NCBI RefSeq assembly: GCF_018320785.1
Contig: NC_054876.1
Span: 22,218,212 to 22,282,211, forward strand
Length of the DNA stretch: 64,000 nucleotides
Source of the DNA: Cheilinus undulatus
Taxonomy: Eukaryota > Chordata > Actinopteri > Labriformes > Labridae
Direction of reading: 5' to 3'
A program made the translations under genes and the position numbers. The notes beneath the pieces were generated by a model. It saw nothing but the letters and a program-made list of their open reading frames with translations, made no database searches and was not told the origin of the DNA. Positions 1 through 13,816 of this stretch are shown piece by piece; positions within the stretch are counted from its first letter, which is position 1; the number at the start of each line of letters is the position of its first letter.

Positions 1-1920
1 AAACATAAGTAATGTGTACAAAAAAGATTCCAGAGATGTCTTTAAAAAAGCAACGACAATTTTTGAATGATTTTGAATAGTATGTTTTACCCATTATTGT
101 AAAATCTATGCATACATTTAGTTCAATTTAAATCATTGTCAGAAGGGGAGATATATGCTGAGATCAAAGTAATGTTTCAGAAATCCTTAAAATGCACATC
201 TATTTTTGACGGTGCATTGTGAACAGCTGGCTGCAATATGTGCTTCAGTCACCTCAGCTACAGTGGGGATCCACAGTCTCTGGTGCTGATATTTTGGGGG
301 TCACAGGCTGAAACATTTGGTCAGTCTTGCTCTATTATTTAGGCTTTAGTGGAAGAAGAACATGATTCACCCAAATGGTAAAATTAAATCTTGTACTAAT
401 ACCCGAGAACACTGCTTAAATTATTTTCCATATCTGACCATTCAAAACTTCAAATCTTAAAGAACTGGAATCAGGAATGTGGCTCAATATCCCATTAGAT
501 TGTCCCCAGTTGATCTCATTTCAATTATATGTAGGCTATATTTACACTTTCTAGCTCGTGGCTGCAAAAATTCAAGTTTAGCCTACCTGAGTTTTGTGTT
601 GAATAGACTCGATAGCCTAACTGCACTGTTACCACACAGCCTATTGTGTTACAAAGGAAGGTAGAAAAGGTAGTTTCTGTGTATTAGTCTCGTGTTGAGC
701 ATCTCTACCATCATAAAACAGCAAAGATCAACGACACGCGAGCTGACCCCACTCCTGTCCTCGTGCCCTTAAAAGTGATGTAACATTACATCTGCTGAGC
801 TGCCCCTCTGTCCCTGAACAGTTCGTAGACAACCTGATAATATCACGCGTGATGTGAAGGTGCAGAGAGCTTATCTACAGTCATCTCTGCTCTCATTTTC
901 AGCGATGCTGCAGAAGTTGCGTGCCGCCCTGAGTGAAATACGCATGCGTCAAGGTAACTCACGGCTTACACCAAAGAGAGTGCTACAGGAAGAGATTTTC
1001 ATCGAGTGCTATTTCCGTTTTCGGGTTTATCAACTTTAGAAGACGACTGAAGTGTAGTTTTATTTTTTATTTTTTTCAGAACATTTTAGTTTCACTTCTC
1101 ATGAGAGCATTTTCAATTTGAAATTTAGGCTTTTCTGAATGTTAGTCTACTGCAGCGCTGTAGTTACTTTTCAGTGTTCGAAGCATTGTTTTTTTTTTTT
1201 TTGTCTCTGGTATGTATTATTTAACATTTAACTGAATGCAAGTCATATTATTAATCTTTTACGTTTTTCCAAGCGATTTTATTCACGTCTGTTTTATTCC
1301 TTTTATAAATCAGTTGCTGTTGCTATTTCCAGTCTGGCTGTTTTTTTGTTAAGCCCTTTAGGTTGCACTGAGTTGAATTAGGTGGAAGGAAATTCTCAAA
1401 ATAATAAACTGAACTTAAATAATGTAGGCCCCATGCATTATCATGTTAAAATTCTTTGTAATTATTAAAACTCCCTTATTTAATAAATTAGGCTACTAAA
1501 TTGATGATAATAAGGATTAGCCTTAGGTAGTTGAGCTAGTAAATTCAAAGATATCTAGAAAAAAAGAATAAGAAATTTTGGTTGTGATTTTATCTTTCAA
1601 CATTAATAACTTTTCTGACAAACAATATAGCCCACCAATAAGTACAATAATAGCAGACTCAAACAGCAACTGGTCAAGCAAGAGAAGTTTTGACCAGCTT
1701 CCCTTGTATGCTTTTGCAGGTTCAGCCAAGTAACTACATGGATGTTAAAGGTATTCTGCAAATTATCTTATCATATAAAAATAATTAAGTGGGCTAGAAC
1801 AATTCTAGGTTTCCCTCTAAAATTAGTACAGTAACATATCAAGTATGATTATATATACATACTTTGAGTACTTTTTTAAAATTTTGCTTTAATAACTAAT
1901 ATTGTGTTGTACAAGAAACA
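1..1920. other. Intergenic DNA, no gene recognised
   Basis: No open frame here resembles a known protein. A moderately CpG-bearing stretch at about 730-1050 contains several CG dinucleotides and could be a promoter or first exon of a gene outside the window, but nothing proves it. A T-run lies near 1190-1202. The remainder is AT-rich sequence without recognisable repeats. Confidence 0.5.
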
Positions 1921-2740
1921 GGTCAGCCCACAGAATTGGTGGGGCCTCTGAAAAACCCAGATAATGGGCCCTTTTAACATATTGATAATATCAGTGCATG
2001 TGTGTTGGACCAGCAGCACTGGTGCTAGCATTCTGGCTAACAGTTCCCTCTTTTGGGGCTGAAAAGTGTGTCAAACTATTATTAGGTTCGAATGTTAGAA
2101 TTATTTATTCCTACTACTTATTAAAACCCGTTTAACTATTTTCCCTTCCACTTCTTTCTGCAACTTATGACCAATTTTTGCTGCTTTCACCCTTGTTTGA
2201 AACCTATAGACCTTTTCTGTTGCTTTTCACCCTTTCTGCTATTTTCACCATTTATTTAGCCATTTTTACACTTTTTTTCTGCTTTTTCATATTTATAACG
2301 CATTTTGACACTTTTCACCCTTTTTAGGTACTTTTTTTACTACCTCTGATCCTTTTTTGCCACATTACACCCTATTCTGCAACTTGTCTTTGCCAATTTC
2401 AACCTGTTTTGCTGCTCCCTGGCCTACTTTTTCTACTTTTAACACATTTTTGGCGCTTTTAATAATTCTTTGCAACTTCTAAGCCTATATTTGTCAGTTT
2501 CACCCTTATTTGCTACTCTTTAAAACATTTAACATTTTTTGCCTTTTTTCACAGTATTTTGCTGCTATTAACCATTCTTCACACTTTTCCCCCAACTTCT
2601 TTTTGCTATTTTGAACCCATTTTGCCACTTTTCACCCTTTTTTGCAACTTCTTGTTGCAAGTTTCAACCAATTTTGCTGCTTTTGGCACACTTTTACATC
2701 ACTTAATTCATTTTTACCCCCCCCCCCCCCCTTTTTGACA
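1921..2740 (+). repeat. Composite dispersed repeat with internal ~20-bp minisatellite and poly-C tract (copy 1)
   Basis: The left part (about 1921-1975) carries the string AACCCAGATAATGGGCCC. From about 2110 to 2700 there is a degenerate tandem array with a unit of roughly 20-24 bases built on 'tttgcnactttncaccctt'. It ends in a run of 15 C at 2717-2731. The same order of parts (unique head, minisatellite, poly-C) appears reverse-complemented at 33130-33650, so this is one dispersed family. I do not know its name. Confidence 0.7.
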
Positions 2741-2979
2741 TTGCCAAAAAATAATTTAAAGATGAAAGTCGTTTTTTGTTGCTTTGATAAGACTGGCTAA
2801 CATTCATGTCAAAAATAATATATGGAGCAGTAGGATGCCCTCCCTCTGCATGTCGAAACTATGGTACAAACAGGCAGTGAACCATCTTGCTTTTTTTCAA
2901 AATTTTATTGAACATAAAATCAGGACAATCAGTGAATCAGGATATCAAATCACAAAGTGAACCATCTTGCTCTTCGATT

Positions 2980-3112
2980 AACTGTTGCATCTTTGACGTT
3001 GAGAGGAGCCTGCGTAACTCCCTGCGTACGTGACGCCGCACCACCTCCCTCTTCTCTCCTCCCTTTGTGCAGTTGACAAGCCCCTTCTCGGTCAGGACTG
3101 GAACACAGAGAG
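2980..3112 (+). promoter_or_regulatory. vdac1: Probable vdac1 promoter and non-coding first exon
   Basis: The stretch from about 3000 to 3250 is locally CpG-rich compared with its AT-rich surroundings. The sequence ending ...CACAGAGAG at 3112 is followed by a good splice donor (GTACGTGA). The first coding exon of vdac1 at 5423 begins with an acceptor only three bases before the ATG, so an upstream untranslated exon is required. This is the best candidate, but the transcription start cannot be fixed from sequence alone. Confidence 0.45.
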
Positions 3113-5425
3113 GTACGTGATGTATCTGTCCCTATATTGCTGCACAGCTCATTATGTCTTCCCTGCACATCTCATCTCTTTAATACTATTAGTCGTCAGA
3201 ATCTGACCTCCGGATCCCGCCGTTGTCAGTCTCATCAGTCCATTTTTAACCGGAGTAGGATGCAGATCGACGTGTAGCAGAGATGCTAGGCCTGATGGTT
3301 GTACGAGCTGTTAGCATGTTAGCTAATGCCTTGCGGTGCGGTCATTTGACAGTGCAGGGGTTAGTGGTCAGCAATTCCTCCGGTAGCCAGTTATAAAGAA
3401 GCTTAGCTAGCCAACAGCTGTGCCCTGTTGAAATTATACGACCTCCTCTCTGTTAACCTGTCCTCACAGGCGGACTCTGCCCGCTGTCCACCTTGATAGC
3501 TAGCTATTGCTAATCTGTTAGCAGGCGAGGGCATGGAGATGATGCCTCCACTGCCCTCGTAAGCCTTTGAGTCAAGCAGTCACTGCTTTATTCTCTTTGA
3601 GGGGATGCATTTTATATCAGTTTTATGTTTAATTAAATTCAAATTATTAAACCTCGGATAACGATGCGTAAAAGAGCAGCAGTCGAACCAAAACTTTGCT
3701 GCAAAGTTAAAAAGTTGACGTTTCAATACGCAGTTATTTATTTAAACCCCTTTAATAAGATATATCTTTCTTTGATTTTAAATGTGAAGACATATAATTG
3801 TTAACATTTTGCATGTCATTATGTGTTGACTGTGTTACTACTAGCTTCACGTGCTTACATCCTCTGATATTTCTATCTATAGCTGTGTATGAAAGCCAGA
3901 AAGCTACTCAGGTTGAGTGGGGTGTTTTGGCAGCCTGTGCATGTGTGTTAGCACAGGGTGACTGCCTTAATGAACATGCTATTTGTGTACGTGTTTACAG
4001 TCACTGGAGACAGATGTTTGACATTAGACCTCTACTTCCTGTCCAAGTGTTTTCCTATAACAATGGGTCATCCATATTGATTGTCTTGAGAGGGATTTGT
4101 GGGGGAGGGTATCTTAAATGATTTAGGAGGGAATTAGCTAGACATATGTCCTGGAACACCATTCAAACATCAGTTGTGCATGAGCTGATTTTAAACCTAT
4201 TTTTGGATGCTTACAATTGTGGATTACATGCTGGGTGCAGAAAAACACACAGGACAGGGCCCCATGTGTAAAGGAATGCGTTTAAGTAGTTGTGTTACTC
4301 ATAAATATTATTGGATTGAAAGGGTGGGGTTTTTTAAGAAAGCTTGGGTTGCCAATAAACTTGATTGAACACGTTTAAAGGAATTAGTGTGACATGAGTA
4401 TTGTCTCTGTATGGTACAAATGGAAGATAATCTAATGTTTTGATTTGATCTCTGGTAGTCAAACCCTTGTTCCCTTACTTCTTTAACTCCAATGCCCTAA
4501 CATTATATTGAATTAATATGTGGCTATTCATTAATATAATTTTCTGAAAATAATTGAAAAAAAGATGGCTTTACAAAAAAATTTAAAAAGGGTTGATAAG
4601 TTTAGATTGAAAATGTTTGCCCTAAAATCGCAATAAGCCTGTGAAAATTCGCAGTCTATCTACTGTCAATATCCATGTGTATGTTATCAATTAGCTTGTG
4701 AAACAAGGGTTTCCTCATAACTATTGTGCTTTTTGAAAATGGAAACCTATATTTACTTATTCTAATGATGAAGTAGACATGTCTTGCACAACAGGCTGTT
4801 CAGGAATATAATGGACAAAGAGGCACACTCATATTCACACACAGGGTTAGCAAACAGACTGCTTTGTGCGTCAGTCTGTGGCCTTCATTGTTCTTTCTAA
4901 ACTTGTCATCTTGTTCCACTCAAGCATTTCTTGTACTCTTTCTGAACTTTTAATTGCTAAAAGTGCAATTAAAATACAGGAAAAGGACCAAGATTACTTG
5001 TAAAGAGGATTTTATGAAGACTTTAATTCAAACTTCTCCATCTGGAAGTCAACAGCTGATTCCAAAATATGACCAGCTGGCCACTGTGCTGCTAACACTG
5101 TACCTTTTCTTAGCTCTTACAAGACAACAACTTCATAAGATTTGTACCTTTCATCTCCATCAGTGACCTCCAGTGTCTGTTGCCTTGCACACTCAGCAGC
5201 TCTGATTTCTCACCTAACACATCACATCTCGTCCGTCAGTGCGCTCTCCTGATACAGAGTGCTCATCCTGTCTTTCTTTGCCGTGTTAACACTGTGTGTG
5301 ACTGTCACCAAGCTGTGAAACAGAGAAGACAGCAGGGATCTTATTTTGCAGAGGGCGTGTGTATTTTTTGTCTTCTGTCTTGTTCTTAGCCATGGCCTTG
5401 AACATCCTCTTTCTCTGTGCAGATA

Positions 5426-8400
5426 ATGGCTGTACCTCCCACCTACGTTGACCTTGGAAAGTCTGCCAAGGATGTTTTCACCAAGGGATATGGTAAGCAA
5501 GAAATAATCAACCAAAGTCACTTCTTTCAACATATATCATCATTCCAAAGATGTATTTGTGTTGATTAACTATAATGGTGAAGCAAATTGGGAGGTAGCA
5601 ACAGACAGCATACAGGTTTTCTGTTTAACAGATGAGCCAGCAGGGCTGGGGGACACTGTGTACACATGGTCGCTTGCTATTTGTCAACATGTCATGCCTC
5701 TTGGGCTTCCAGTCATACACCGGAACACCAACATTACGCTGTTGTGTAAAAGCAAAAGTGTTGCAATAGAATCTCAGTTTTGGACAAACTGCATCTGAAT
5801 TTATTTGCAACAACAAGTAAGTCTAGTGTCAGCCTCTGTCTTATATGTAGAGGCAGGATTATGTACACGCTTTTGTATTACACTAAAGCAAAAGTTAAAA
5901 ACTTTTAAAAAAATTATTATTAACATTAGTTTTTGGAGTTAGTTTTTCTGCAGTGATGTGAAGTTCACATGATGTTCCTGCAACAGACACTCAAGTTAAT
6001 GTTTGTATTTTTCTGAGACGATAAAGGCACTTTATTAAGCTCATTTGCCAACTAGTGAATGAAACAGCCAGGAGAGTGACTTGAGCGTCAGTCAACCAAA
6101 ATTCCTGTACCTTCCTGCACATTTGTGCGGCAGTGTTGGCATGTCTTTAAGTTCTGTATCCCTGCTTCTGCTCGAACTGAATGCATCCAACTCTTTAACA
6201 GTGGTGTAGACTCAGCATTCACTGTGGGACTGAAACGTTTACAACTAACAACTAAAACTTGAGATTTATTTGCTCATACTACGGCTCTGTAGTCGCACAC
6301 AGCCCAAGTTCTAACACTAATGAGTGAAAGCAGGATGGACCAGGCGCAGCGCCAGGATTACAACTTTGAAAGAAAGAAACATTACCCCAGTAGTGGAATT
6401 GCAAGAGACTTTCAGCAGGTGCAGCGGATGAGATCAATGAGGAAAATGCCCTCAGAAGGATAGCTCGGTTGTGGTGGAAAAGCAGATCCCCTGTCATGCT
6501 GGGCTGCTATGTCAAGTCAGACCAAGTAGAGCCAAACTGCTCAATGTAATGGAAAAGCCCAATTTCTCTGATGCTGGCTGAGGGCTGGAACTGCTTTGCC
6601 CCACCCTTATTCCTGGTTGTATTTTATGTTACAGACGAGGCATATTGGGCATATCCCATGTTGAACAGGTATGATATAAAGGCTAAGCTGAATCTGCAGC
6701 TATAGTAGCTGTTATTGGGCTGTGATTTGCTTGTACCATCACAGCTGTGCTAAAAAAAGGTTACTAAATGATGTCCACTTTATATCGAGGGAATTCCTCG
6801 CTGCTGCAGCAGAGTGATTCACATTTTCCATAAAGGATGAATCACATCCAGTCTGACAGTGGCTTGAATTCAGCACTGTGGGCTTCTCTGCAGGCTAAGT
6901 GTGGCTACATGTTGAACATCTGAAGACCATTGCTGTCCAAGAAAACTGAGATCTGCCCCAAAATTGATAGCTATTTTTTTTTTTTTTAAAGTGTGAACTG
7001 CTTCTTAAGATGAAGATACACAGTGATGGATGGATTAGTTTACGTTTTACTGAAGAAATAGCTAGCAAGGCTAAGAAACAAATTGAATTCTGTAGCTCCT
7101 CCTAGCCCCTTGCATGTGAAGTGTGGTTGGGTGAATCGTTTTACCTGTAACTGGTAGGTCCGAATGCCTGGCCACAAGCTTCAAAACCAGCCTTCTGTCA
7201 GTGTTTGATAACTGACAGCTGTGATGTTCTCACTGAGCCTACAACAGATCAATACAAAGGTTCAGTCAGTGGGATTAAATGTACTCCAGAGGCTGATTAA
7301 TGGAGGGCTTACAGGCACTGATCAATAACTTGATTTAATGTATTCTGAAGTATCAAATGTGGATGGATTTCTAAAGTTATATTCAGAATGAAATAGAAGG
7401 ATTTTCAAAGGAATTTTAGAGTAAAAATAGACTTTTACTTCTTAGTATTAATGTATTTAGAGCTTTCCAGTGCTTCTGTTTTAAGAGGTCTGTCTCACAT
7501 CAGTGATGTCATGCATACTACACCCTGATGTCGTTTTGATCCTTTTTTACTGTTTTCTGTTTCAGGCTTTGGGCTCATCAAGCTGGACTTGAAAACAAAG
7601 TCTGAGAATGGATTGGTAAGTCTTCACAAGTCATTATCAGTTTATCAAGAGTGCTGCTTCAGTCTGCAGCCATCCTATCAGAGCTTAAGCGGCTCCTCAC
7701 TGACAGATAAGATGCAGGTCATTTGATCTACTGAACTTAACCGGGACACCTCTAGTGTGTCTCTTGACTCAGATATTACTCTCGTACATTTTGTTCAAGA
7801 AGATATACCCAAATAATAACATTTTGTACATTTTCTTCATATTTACTTTAAAATCTCTCCTGTCCTGTCAGTGTCTTAGAAAAGTAATTTAAAAAAGTAG
7901 GATTATCTGTTAGTTTCTATGATTGTTTAAAGATAGTCAATCTGTTACCTTTACTACCATCTGCAGGAGTTCACCAGCACAGGCTCTGCCAACACTGAGA
8001 CCAGCAAAGTCGCAGGTTCCTTGGAGACCAAATACAAGTGGGCGGAGCATGGACTGACCTTCACAGAGAAGTGGAACACCGACAACACCCTGGGGACAGA
8101 GATTACTCTTGAAGACCAGGTTTGTTTGTTTTCAAGAATTTATTGAACATATTTTCTTTTCTGAAGTCATTCATGTAGTGTATTAATTACCCTTTGTTAT
8201 AAAATTGATTGGGATTTTATACAAAATATTAGCTAATTTATTTAATTTTTACCTTCTCCACAGTTGGCTAAGGGGCTGAAGCTGACATTTGATTCCTCTT
8301 TCTCACCAAACACTGGGTAAGATCAGCAAAATGAGAACTCTGAACTGTCTCTAACGTTCTGTTTGAAAATATTTTCAAATTGATTAGGAATGGTTCATAT

Positions 8401-11400
8401 TTAACCCTTTATGGGACAAGGAAAAATGTATGGTCACTTTAGTTTACTTTCTTTGTGGCCTCCCCCAACTCTCTGTGATACAGTAGAACCAGTATGATTT
8501 TTCTCAGCCAATCAGTGAAGATCAGGCAGCGTCATGGTAACACCACACCATCCAACAAATCAGCAATGGCCCAGAGTGTCTCAAACCTCCTGTTTCACCC
8601 AGAACTCGAAAAATGCAGTTTTAAGTGTCATTTGGTCCCAAACAAATGACACTAACATCATAAATAAACATAATAAGTTCATGAAACTCACACATTATAA
8701 GGGTAAATTGTAGTGGTGAATGTCATGAAAGAATTTGTTTGTGTAGGATTTCTAAAATTACTACAATTTGAGTGTGAAAAATGGAGGAACCATATTTAAA
8801 CAAACAGCCGTTGGGGGTGTAAAGTGATGTCTATGTTAAAACAAAGGACCAATAAGAGTATTTTCTTGACAAATGCCATTGGTTGGTAAAAAATCCTGTG
8901 GTAAATTTGACTAATTAATAGAGATTTTCAAGGGACGTATATCAAAATAGGTGTGTTTTTTGGTCAGTTTTATAACGTTATCAGTTTTATTATACTAATA
9001 ATGTTAAGCATTTTTTTAACTTTACTGTGAGTCTTTTTTCCTGCTCAAATTCATTAAGATGATATTTTGGGGGGTTAACATTTTTTGGTGGATTTACCAT
9101 ATAAAGAAAAATAATTTGTGTAGCCAATGGCGACATATATGTCATTATAGTCAGTTTTACAATTGTGTAAGTTGTAGCAAGTAAGAAAGTCTTGGGCTGT
9201 CCATCAGTAACATTCTAGAGTTTTAAACTTTGATTTTCAAATATTTCAATGAGCGCCTTACAAAGGCTTTTTTAAATCTATAGATTAAAGGTAAAAAAGA
9301 TGCGGAAAAATAGAATATAAAGAAACAAATCCTTCCTTGCTGACTTTAATCAGCTGTTTCTCTGAAATTGCAAAAACTGTCCAATGGCCTTGTTTGACTG
9401 CAGCTCTCTTTTTGGACAGCACATTGGATTTATTAAACATGCAGACATGTAGGCTGTGTATATAGCAGGAATACAATTAAGTAACATGAGTCTGACTTTA
9501 TAGACAAATCAGTGAACTGTGGCTAGCTTAGTTAACAGAGCTGCCATGCTGCATTCAGGATGGAGGTGTAAATTCTCTCTGAATTTTAGGTTAGGATCTA
9601 AAGGACATATGACTGTCAGGAAGGTCTAATCAGGTACAGATGAACTCAAAACTCCTGAAGCCTAATCCTGACTTGAGACACCTTTGTCTTTACATACCGG
9701 TTCTTAAAATGACTGAAAACCTGATGAAAGAATACTGTCTGTCGTTGCATCCTTCTATGTCTCCGCAGCAGCATGAGGTTTGATTATTAACTTGCTTCTT
9801 CCATTCGAAATCCCGCCAGCAAGAAGAGCGGAAAGATCAAGACAGCCTACAAGTGTGACCACATCAACCTCGGCTGTGACGTTAACTACGACATCAACGG
9901 TACCGCCATTCATGGAGCAGCAGTGGTGGGCTATGAGGGCTGGCTGGCTGGCTACCAGATGACCTTTGAGGCTGGCAGGAACAAGATCACACAGAGCAAC
10001 TTCGCTGTTGGATACAAGACTGACGAGTTCCAGCTCCATACGAATGTGTAAGGTTACATACAACAACCAAGGCTCTTTAAATATAGCAGTAAGATGAAGT
10101 TTAAAGTGAAACGTCTATGAGATGTACTGTCTACCAAGATACCAATAGTAACCTGATGCATTACCATAAACCTATTTCAGAAGCATGTTTTTTCAGTTTG
10201 ATACTGAGCTTGTATTAAACACTCCAACTTTGAGGTTCCTGTAAAATTTAGCAGCATGCCCCAGGCTTTGTTCTTTCAATAAAACTTTCATTACACATGA
10301 AAGAAATACCTGCATACTCCTGCGTAGATCAATGTTAACAGACAATAATTTTACACTCCAACTTTACCTGGAATTTTTCCTGACAGCCCCCAGTAAAGTC
10401 TTAGATGGTATGTGAACACAGTAGAGAATATTCTGGATATTTCACAGAACCAAACAGCTGATGGTGTTCATCTCACCAGACCAGTGCATAATGGGTGCAG
10501 TCTTCTTACATCTAATTTATACTCCTTACCATGATGTTATTTTCCACTTGTTTGTCAGAACTTTGAATTTGCTAGTTACATGTTGCATTATTTAAAGGTG
10601 AAACCATCATATTGCTAGACTCTGTTGCATCATCAGTGTCTTTTTTACGTCATGACTTTCCCCCCCGAGACGCCCCTCCTTCAGTCTGCCAAGGAAAGCC
10701 ACAAGCTGTGAGGGACGTGTGAATAACTGACTCAGAAAGGTTTCAGGGGCAGGCTTTCCTGAACAGCTCAAGTGAGTCCAGACGTCTGACCTTGATTAAA
10801 CCAGTCTTCAATTTTCTTGTCCTGGTCTGGCTGACTAACTTGTTGCCCATTTGGCATCCTGCCAGACACCCAGGTGCTTGGCAGTTATTTTTACAGCCAG
10901 GTGATTGGATTTACTATATTACAAGTGAGTTGAGGTGAGTTGTTGCCAGACATGAAGACCTCAGTGAAAGGCTGAGTGAGATAGTGTCAGACTGGAAGGG
11001 AGACTGGTCTTATTTTCCTGCTGTACCTCTCAGTGAGCCTGTCAGCTTCAGTTTACAGCTGAAGTGTTTGTGTGAGGTCAGACAAAGTTTAATGATGGCT
11101 TTATCTTAGTGCCACACAGCATACTGAGTAAGGTGTTTGGAAAATAGAAAATCATTAGAGGGGAATATATCACATTGAGGATAATGAATTATAGCTGCTT
11201 TTAAGGTTAATTTATATTCTCTTTTTTTTCTTCAGAAATGATGGAACAGAGTTTGGCGGCTCCATCTACCAGAAGGTGAATGACCAGCTGGAGACAGCTG
11301 TAAACCTCGCCTGGACGGCTGGAAACAGCAACACTCGCTTTGGCATCGCTGCAAAGTATCAGATTGATCCTGATGCATCTTTCTCTGTGAGTAGTGTTTG

Positions 11401-13816
11401 AACCTTTAAAAGTAGGAGTGCCAGTAGTGTAGTCTGATCTTTTATAATGGCAGTGTATGCCTACAAGGGATTCCTGTAACCTTCTTTTCCTGTTGCTCAT
11501 AATTAAGAGCCTAAGCTTAGAGGGTGGTGTCATACAGCTAAGAGACGTCATACTGTAGACTGTTTTTGTCATATTTCTTTCATTAGGAAGTGCTTGATGG
11601 AGAAATTATTTTCTATGATAGAAAATAATGACTCATCGCAGCTAGTCAAGAGGTTGCCTTTTTCAAATCTAGGTCACAGCTTCCTTCTGCATGACCAAGC
11701 TGACCAACCTAAAAGAATGGATCTATGTCCATGAAAACATCTCATTCAGTTTGGCATGCGAGCAGGGTCAGCCAAGGCAGAATGACCAAATGTCTACTGC
11801 TGGACTGGGCTCATTTAGTCAGTCACATTAGTCCTTTAAACCCACTTGAAGCAGTGTCATTTAATATGAATGGTTGGTTGTAAAGATAAATATATATGTG
11901 TTTTGATAATGTCTCTTAAAATCAAATTAAGAATGTCCCTATTCTTCTTTTTCTCACTATGAATTTCTTCTGTGTTTCCCCGCATAGGCCAAGGTGAACA
12001 ACTCCAGCCTTGTGGGCCTGGGCTACACTCAGACTCTTAAACCAGGTGAGTTCAGTTGCTATACATTACTATAATGTTTGGTGCATAAGACACCTTTTTA
12101 TTTAATATTTAAGTATTTCAATATAAGTATTTGTAATTCTGATTTCTGATACACTGGTGCGACCAATATACCAGTATAGAAGCTGAAAAATGTATTTTCT
12201 ATGATACAACCTACCTTATTTGATGCAGGATACCCCCAGTTTCTTGTGTAATGCAAGCAGCTGCTTCATTTAGGGAATGAACAAATAGAGACTCAAACCA
12301 GGCATCCCCTCTTAGTGTTTTTGTCACTCATTTGGCCATAATTCAAGATTGAAAGAAAAAGTGGTATACTGTTAAAACAGGATGTTTGCAGGGTCTTAAA
12401 GAGTAATCAAAGTTGATAATCAATTTAATGAAAATCAAAGCTTATAGAAAGTATTAAAAAGTCCTCAGTTTAAGACTATAGGGTTTTAAATTATCAGCAA
12501 CAACTACTATACAGAGCAACATAAATCGTGTTTTACCTGGACAGTTTAACACCTTCCTTATATTCTATATTAGTGAGCTTTTACTGGGAGGATTCAAAGC
12601 TCACACAGACTTTTGGAAATAGACCTTTAAAATTTATAAAATCTAATTCTAGTGAGCTGAAACAATAAAGTGATCAATGATATGTCTCTGCATCAAAATC
12701 CAAATTAAAGAAAATTATAAGTGTTAATTCTTTTAAAGCTAGATGTTTGCTGTTCTGCTGTGTAGTTTTGACTGCAGTGCAAAACGTGTTACTAGGTACT
12801 TGAAGACAGTGATTATTGCCACATTTAGGACACTTGAGTAAAAATGAGACCTTCCATCGGTACCAGACCAAGGCTTTTTTCCTCAGTCTTTTCTCAAAGT
12901 GCTGCAAAAACATTAATTTGCATTCTACAATAAGAAATCCGTCTGACATTCTTTTCTTTGTTGTCACATTTTTAACTTACATAGCTGTTTCACTGATGTG
13001 ATATATGTATGAAGAGAGTCTTCAAAGATTTAAAGTCATATATTCTGTATGTATTGTGTAAATCAAATCAATAAACCTTGTGGAGAAGTAGAAATAATGA
13101 AATGACTCCTCAATTAAAGACAAATGACCAGCAGAGGGGGGCAGCATGACTTTAGGTATTCTGGTCCCAGGTCATGCATCCATACTTCACAACTATCAAT
13201 TTTACAGTAAAGTTGAGAGCTTCAGCTGTTTGCAGGATTCTAAACTCCACACAGTGAAACAAATGTATTAAAATAGTACACTGTACTTTTCAACTTTGCT
13301 AAAGATAATGAAAATCTTAATGCAGAAAAGTAGTGTGGACCTCTTTTATACATCAGGGAGACCCTGCAACAGGCTGCATCTTATATGCTGATGCTTCTTG
13401 TATCCTAGATTTTAAAGCTAATAAGTGCTAAAATGATTCAAGAGACCAACAGTGGTAAAGACAACAGTAAATCTTCCATGAAACACTGTGAACCAGATAT
13501 TGCAATGAAATTATGGGACTACTGGAGGATGCATTTTTCTTCGGATTAACTTGCACTTGGAGCTAAACTCTAAACATAATAGTAGTCAGAATTAATAGGG
13601 GCAATTTATGAAGGATCTGTCTGAAGAGTGGCTCAGTAAAAGGCCTGGTAACTTCAAAACTTTACGTCTATTTGCAGGATTGGTAAAATGTGCATGACTT
13701 CACTGGGTTTCTTTGTTTCTACAGGCATCAAGCTGACCCTTTCTGCTCTTCTTGATGGCAAGAACATCAACGCAGGTGGCCACAAGCTCGGTCTCGGCCT
13801 TGAATTCCAGGCATAG
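5426..13816 (+). CDS. vdac1: Voltage-dependent anion channel 1 (mitochondrial outer-membrane porin)
   Basis: Beta-barrel porin of the mitochondrial outer membrane that passes ATP, ADP and other metabolites and binds hexokinase. Eight coding exons, all with GT-AG introns: 5426-5492, 7566-7615, 7967-8119, 8264-8316, 9820-10047, 11236-11386, 11988-12045 and 13725-13816. Together they give 852 bases, exactly 283 residues, the usual VDAC1 length. The start [18 protein letters not shown] and the end [13 protein letters not shown] are diagnostic of VDAC1 rather than VDAC2 or VDAC3. The 228-bp exon is, as I recall, typical of VDAC genes. Glu73, the membrane-facing residue linked to hexokinase binding, is present in LTFTEKWN. 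One oddity is Cys at residue 120 where human VDAC1, as I recall it, has Arg. The gene is followed in tandem by kct2. Confidence 0.97.
8317..9819. other. vdac1 intron between coding exons 4 and 5
   Basis: A 1.5-kb AT-rich intron. The open frames seen here are short and look random. I do not recognise a repeat family with confidence. Confidence 0.5.
12046..13724. other. Last vdac1 intron
   Basis: A 1.7-kb AT-rich intron before the final coding exon. No recognisable gene or element. Short open frames here look like chance. Confidence 0.5.

Noticed and set aside
730-1050. CpG-bearing stretch as a first exon of a divergent gene (tcf7 was considered from human gene order)
   Set aside because: No coding similarity or clear splice donor could be tied to any gene, so it is only noted as intergenic.
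2110-2700. Regular spacing of similar units that could suggest a CRISPR array
   Set aside because: Units are degenerate, directly adjacent, have no unique spacers, and the genome is vertebrate. It is a minisatellite.
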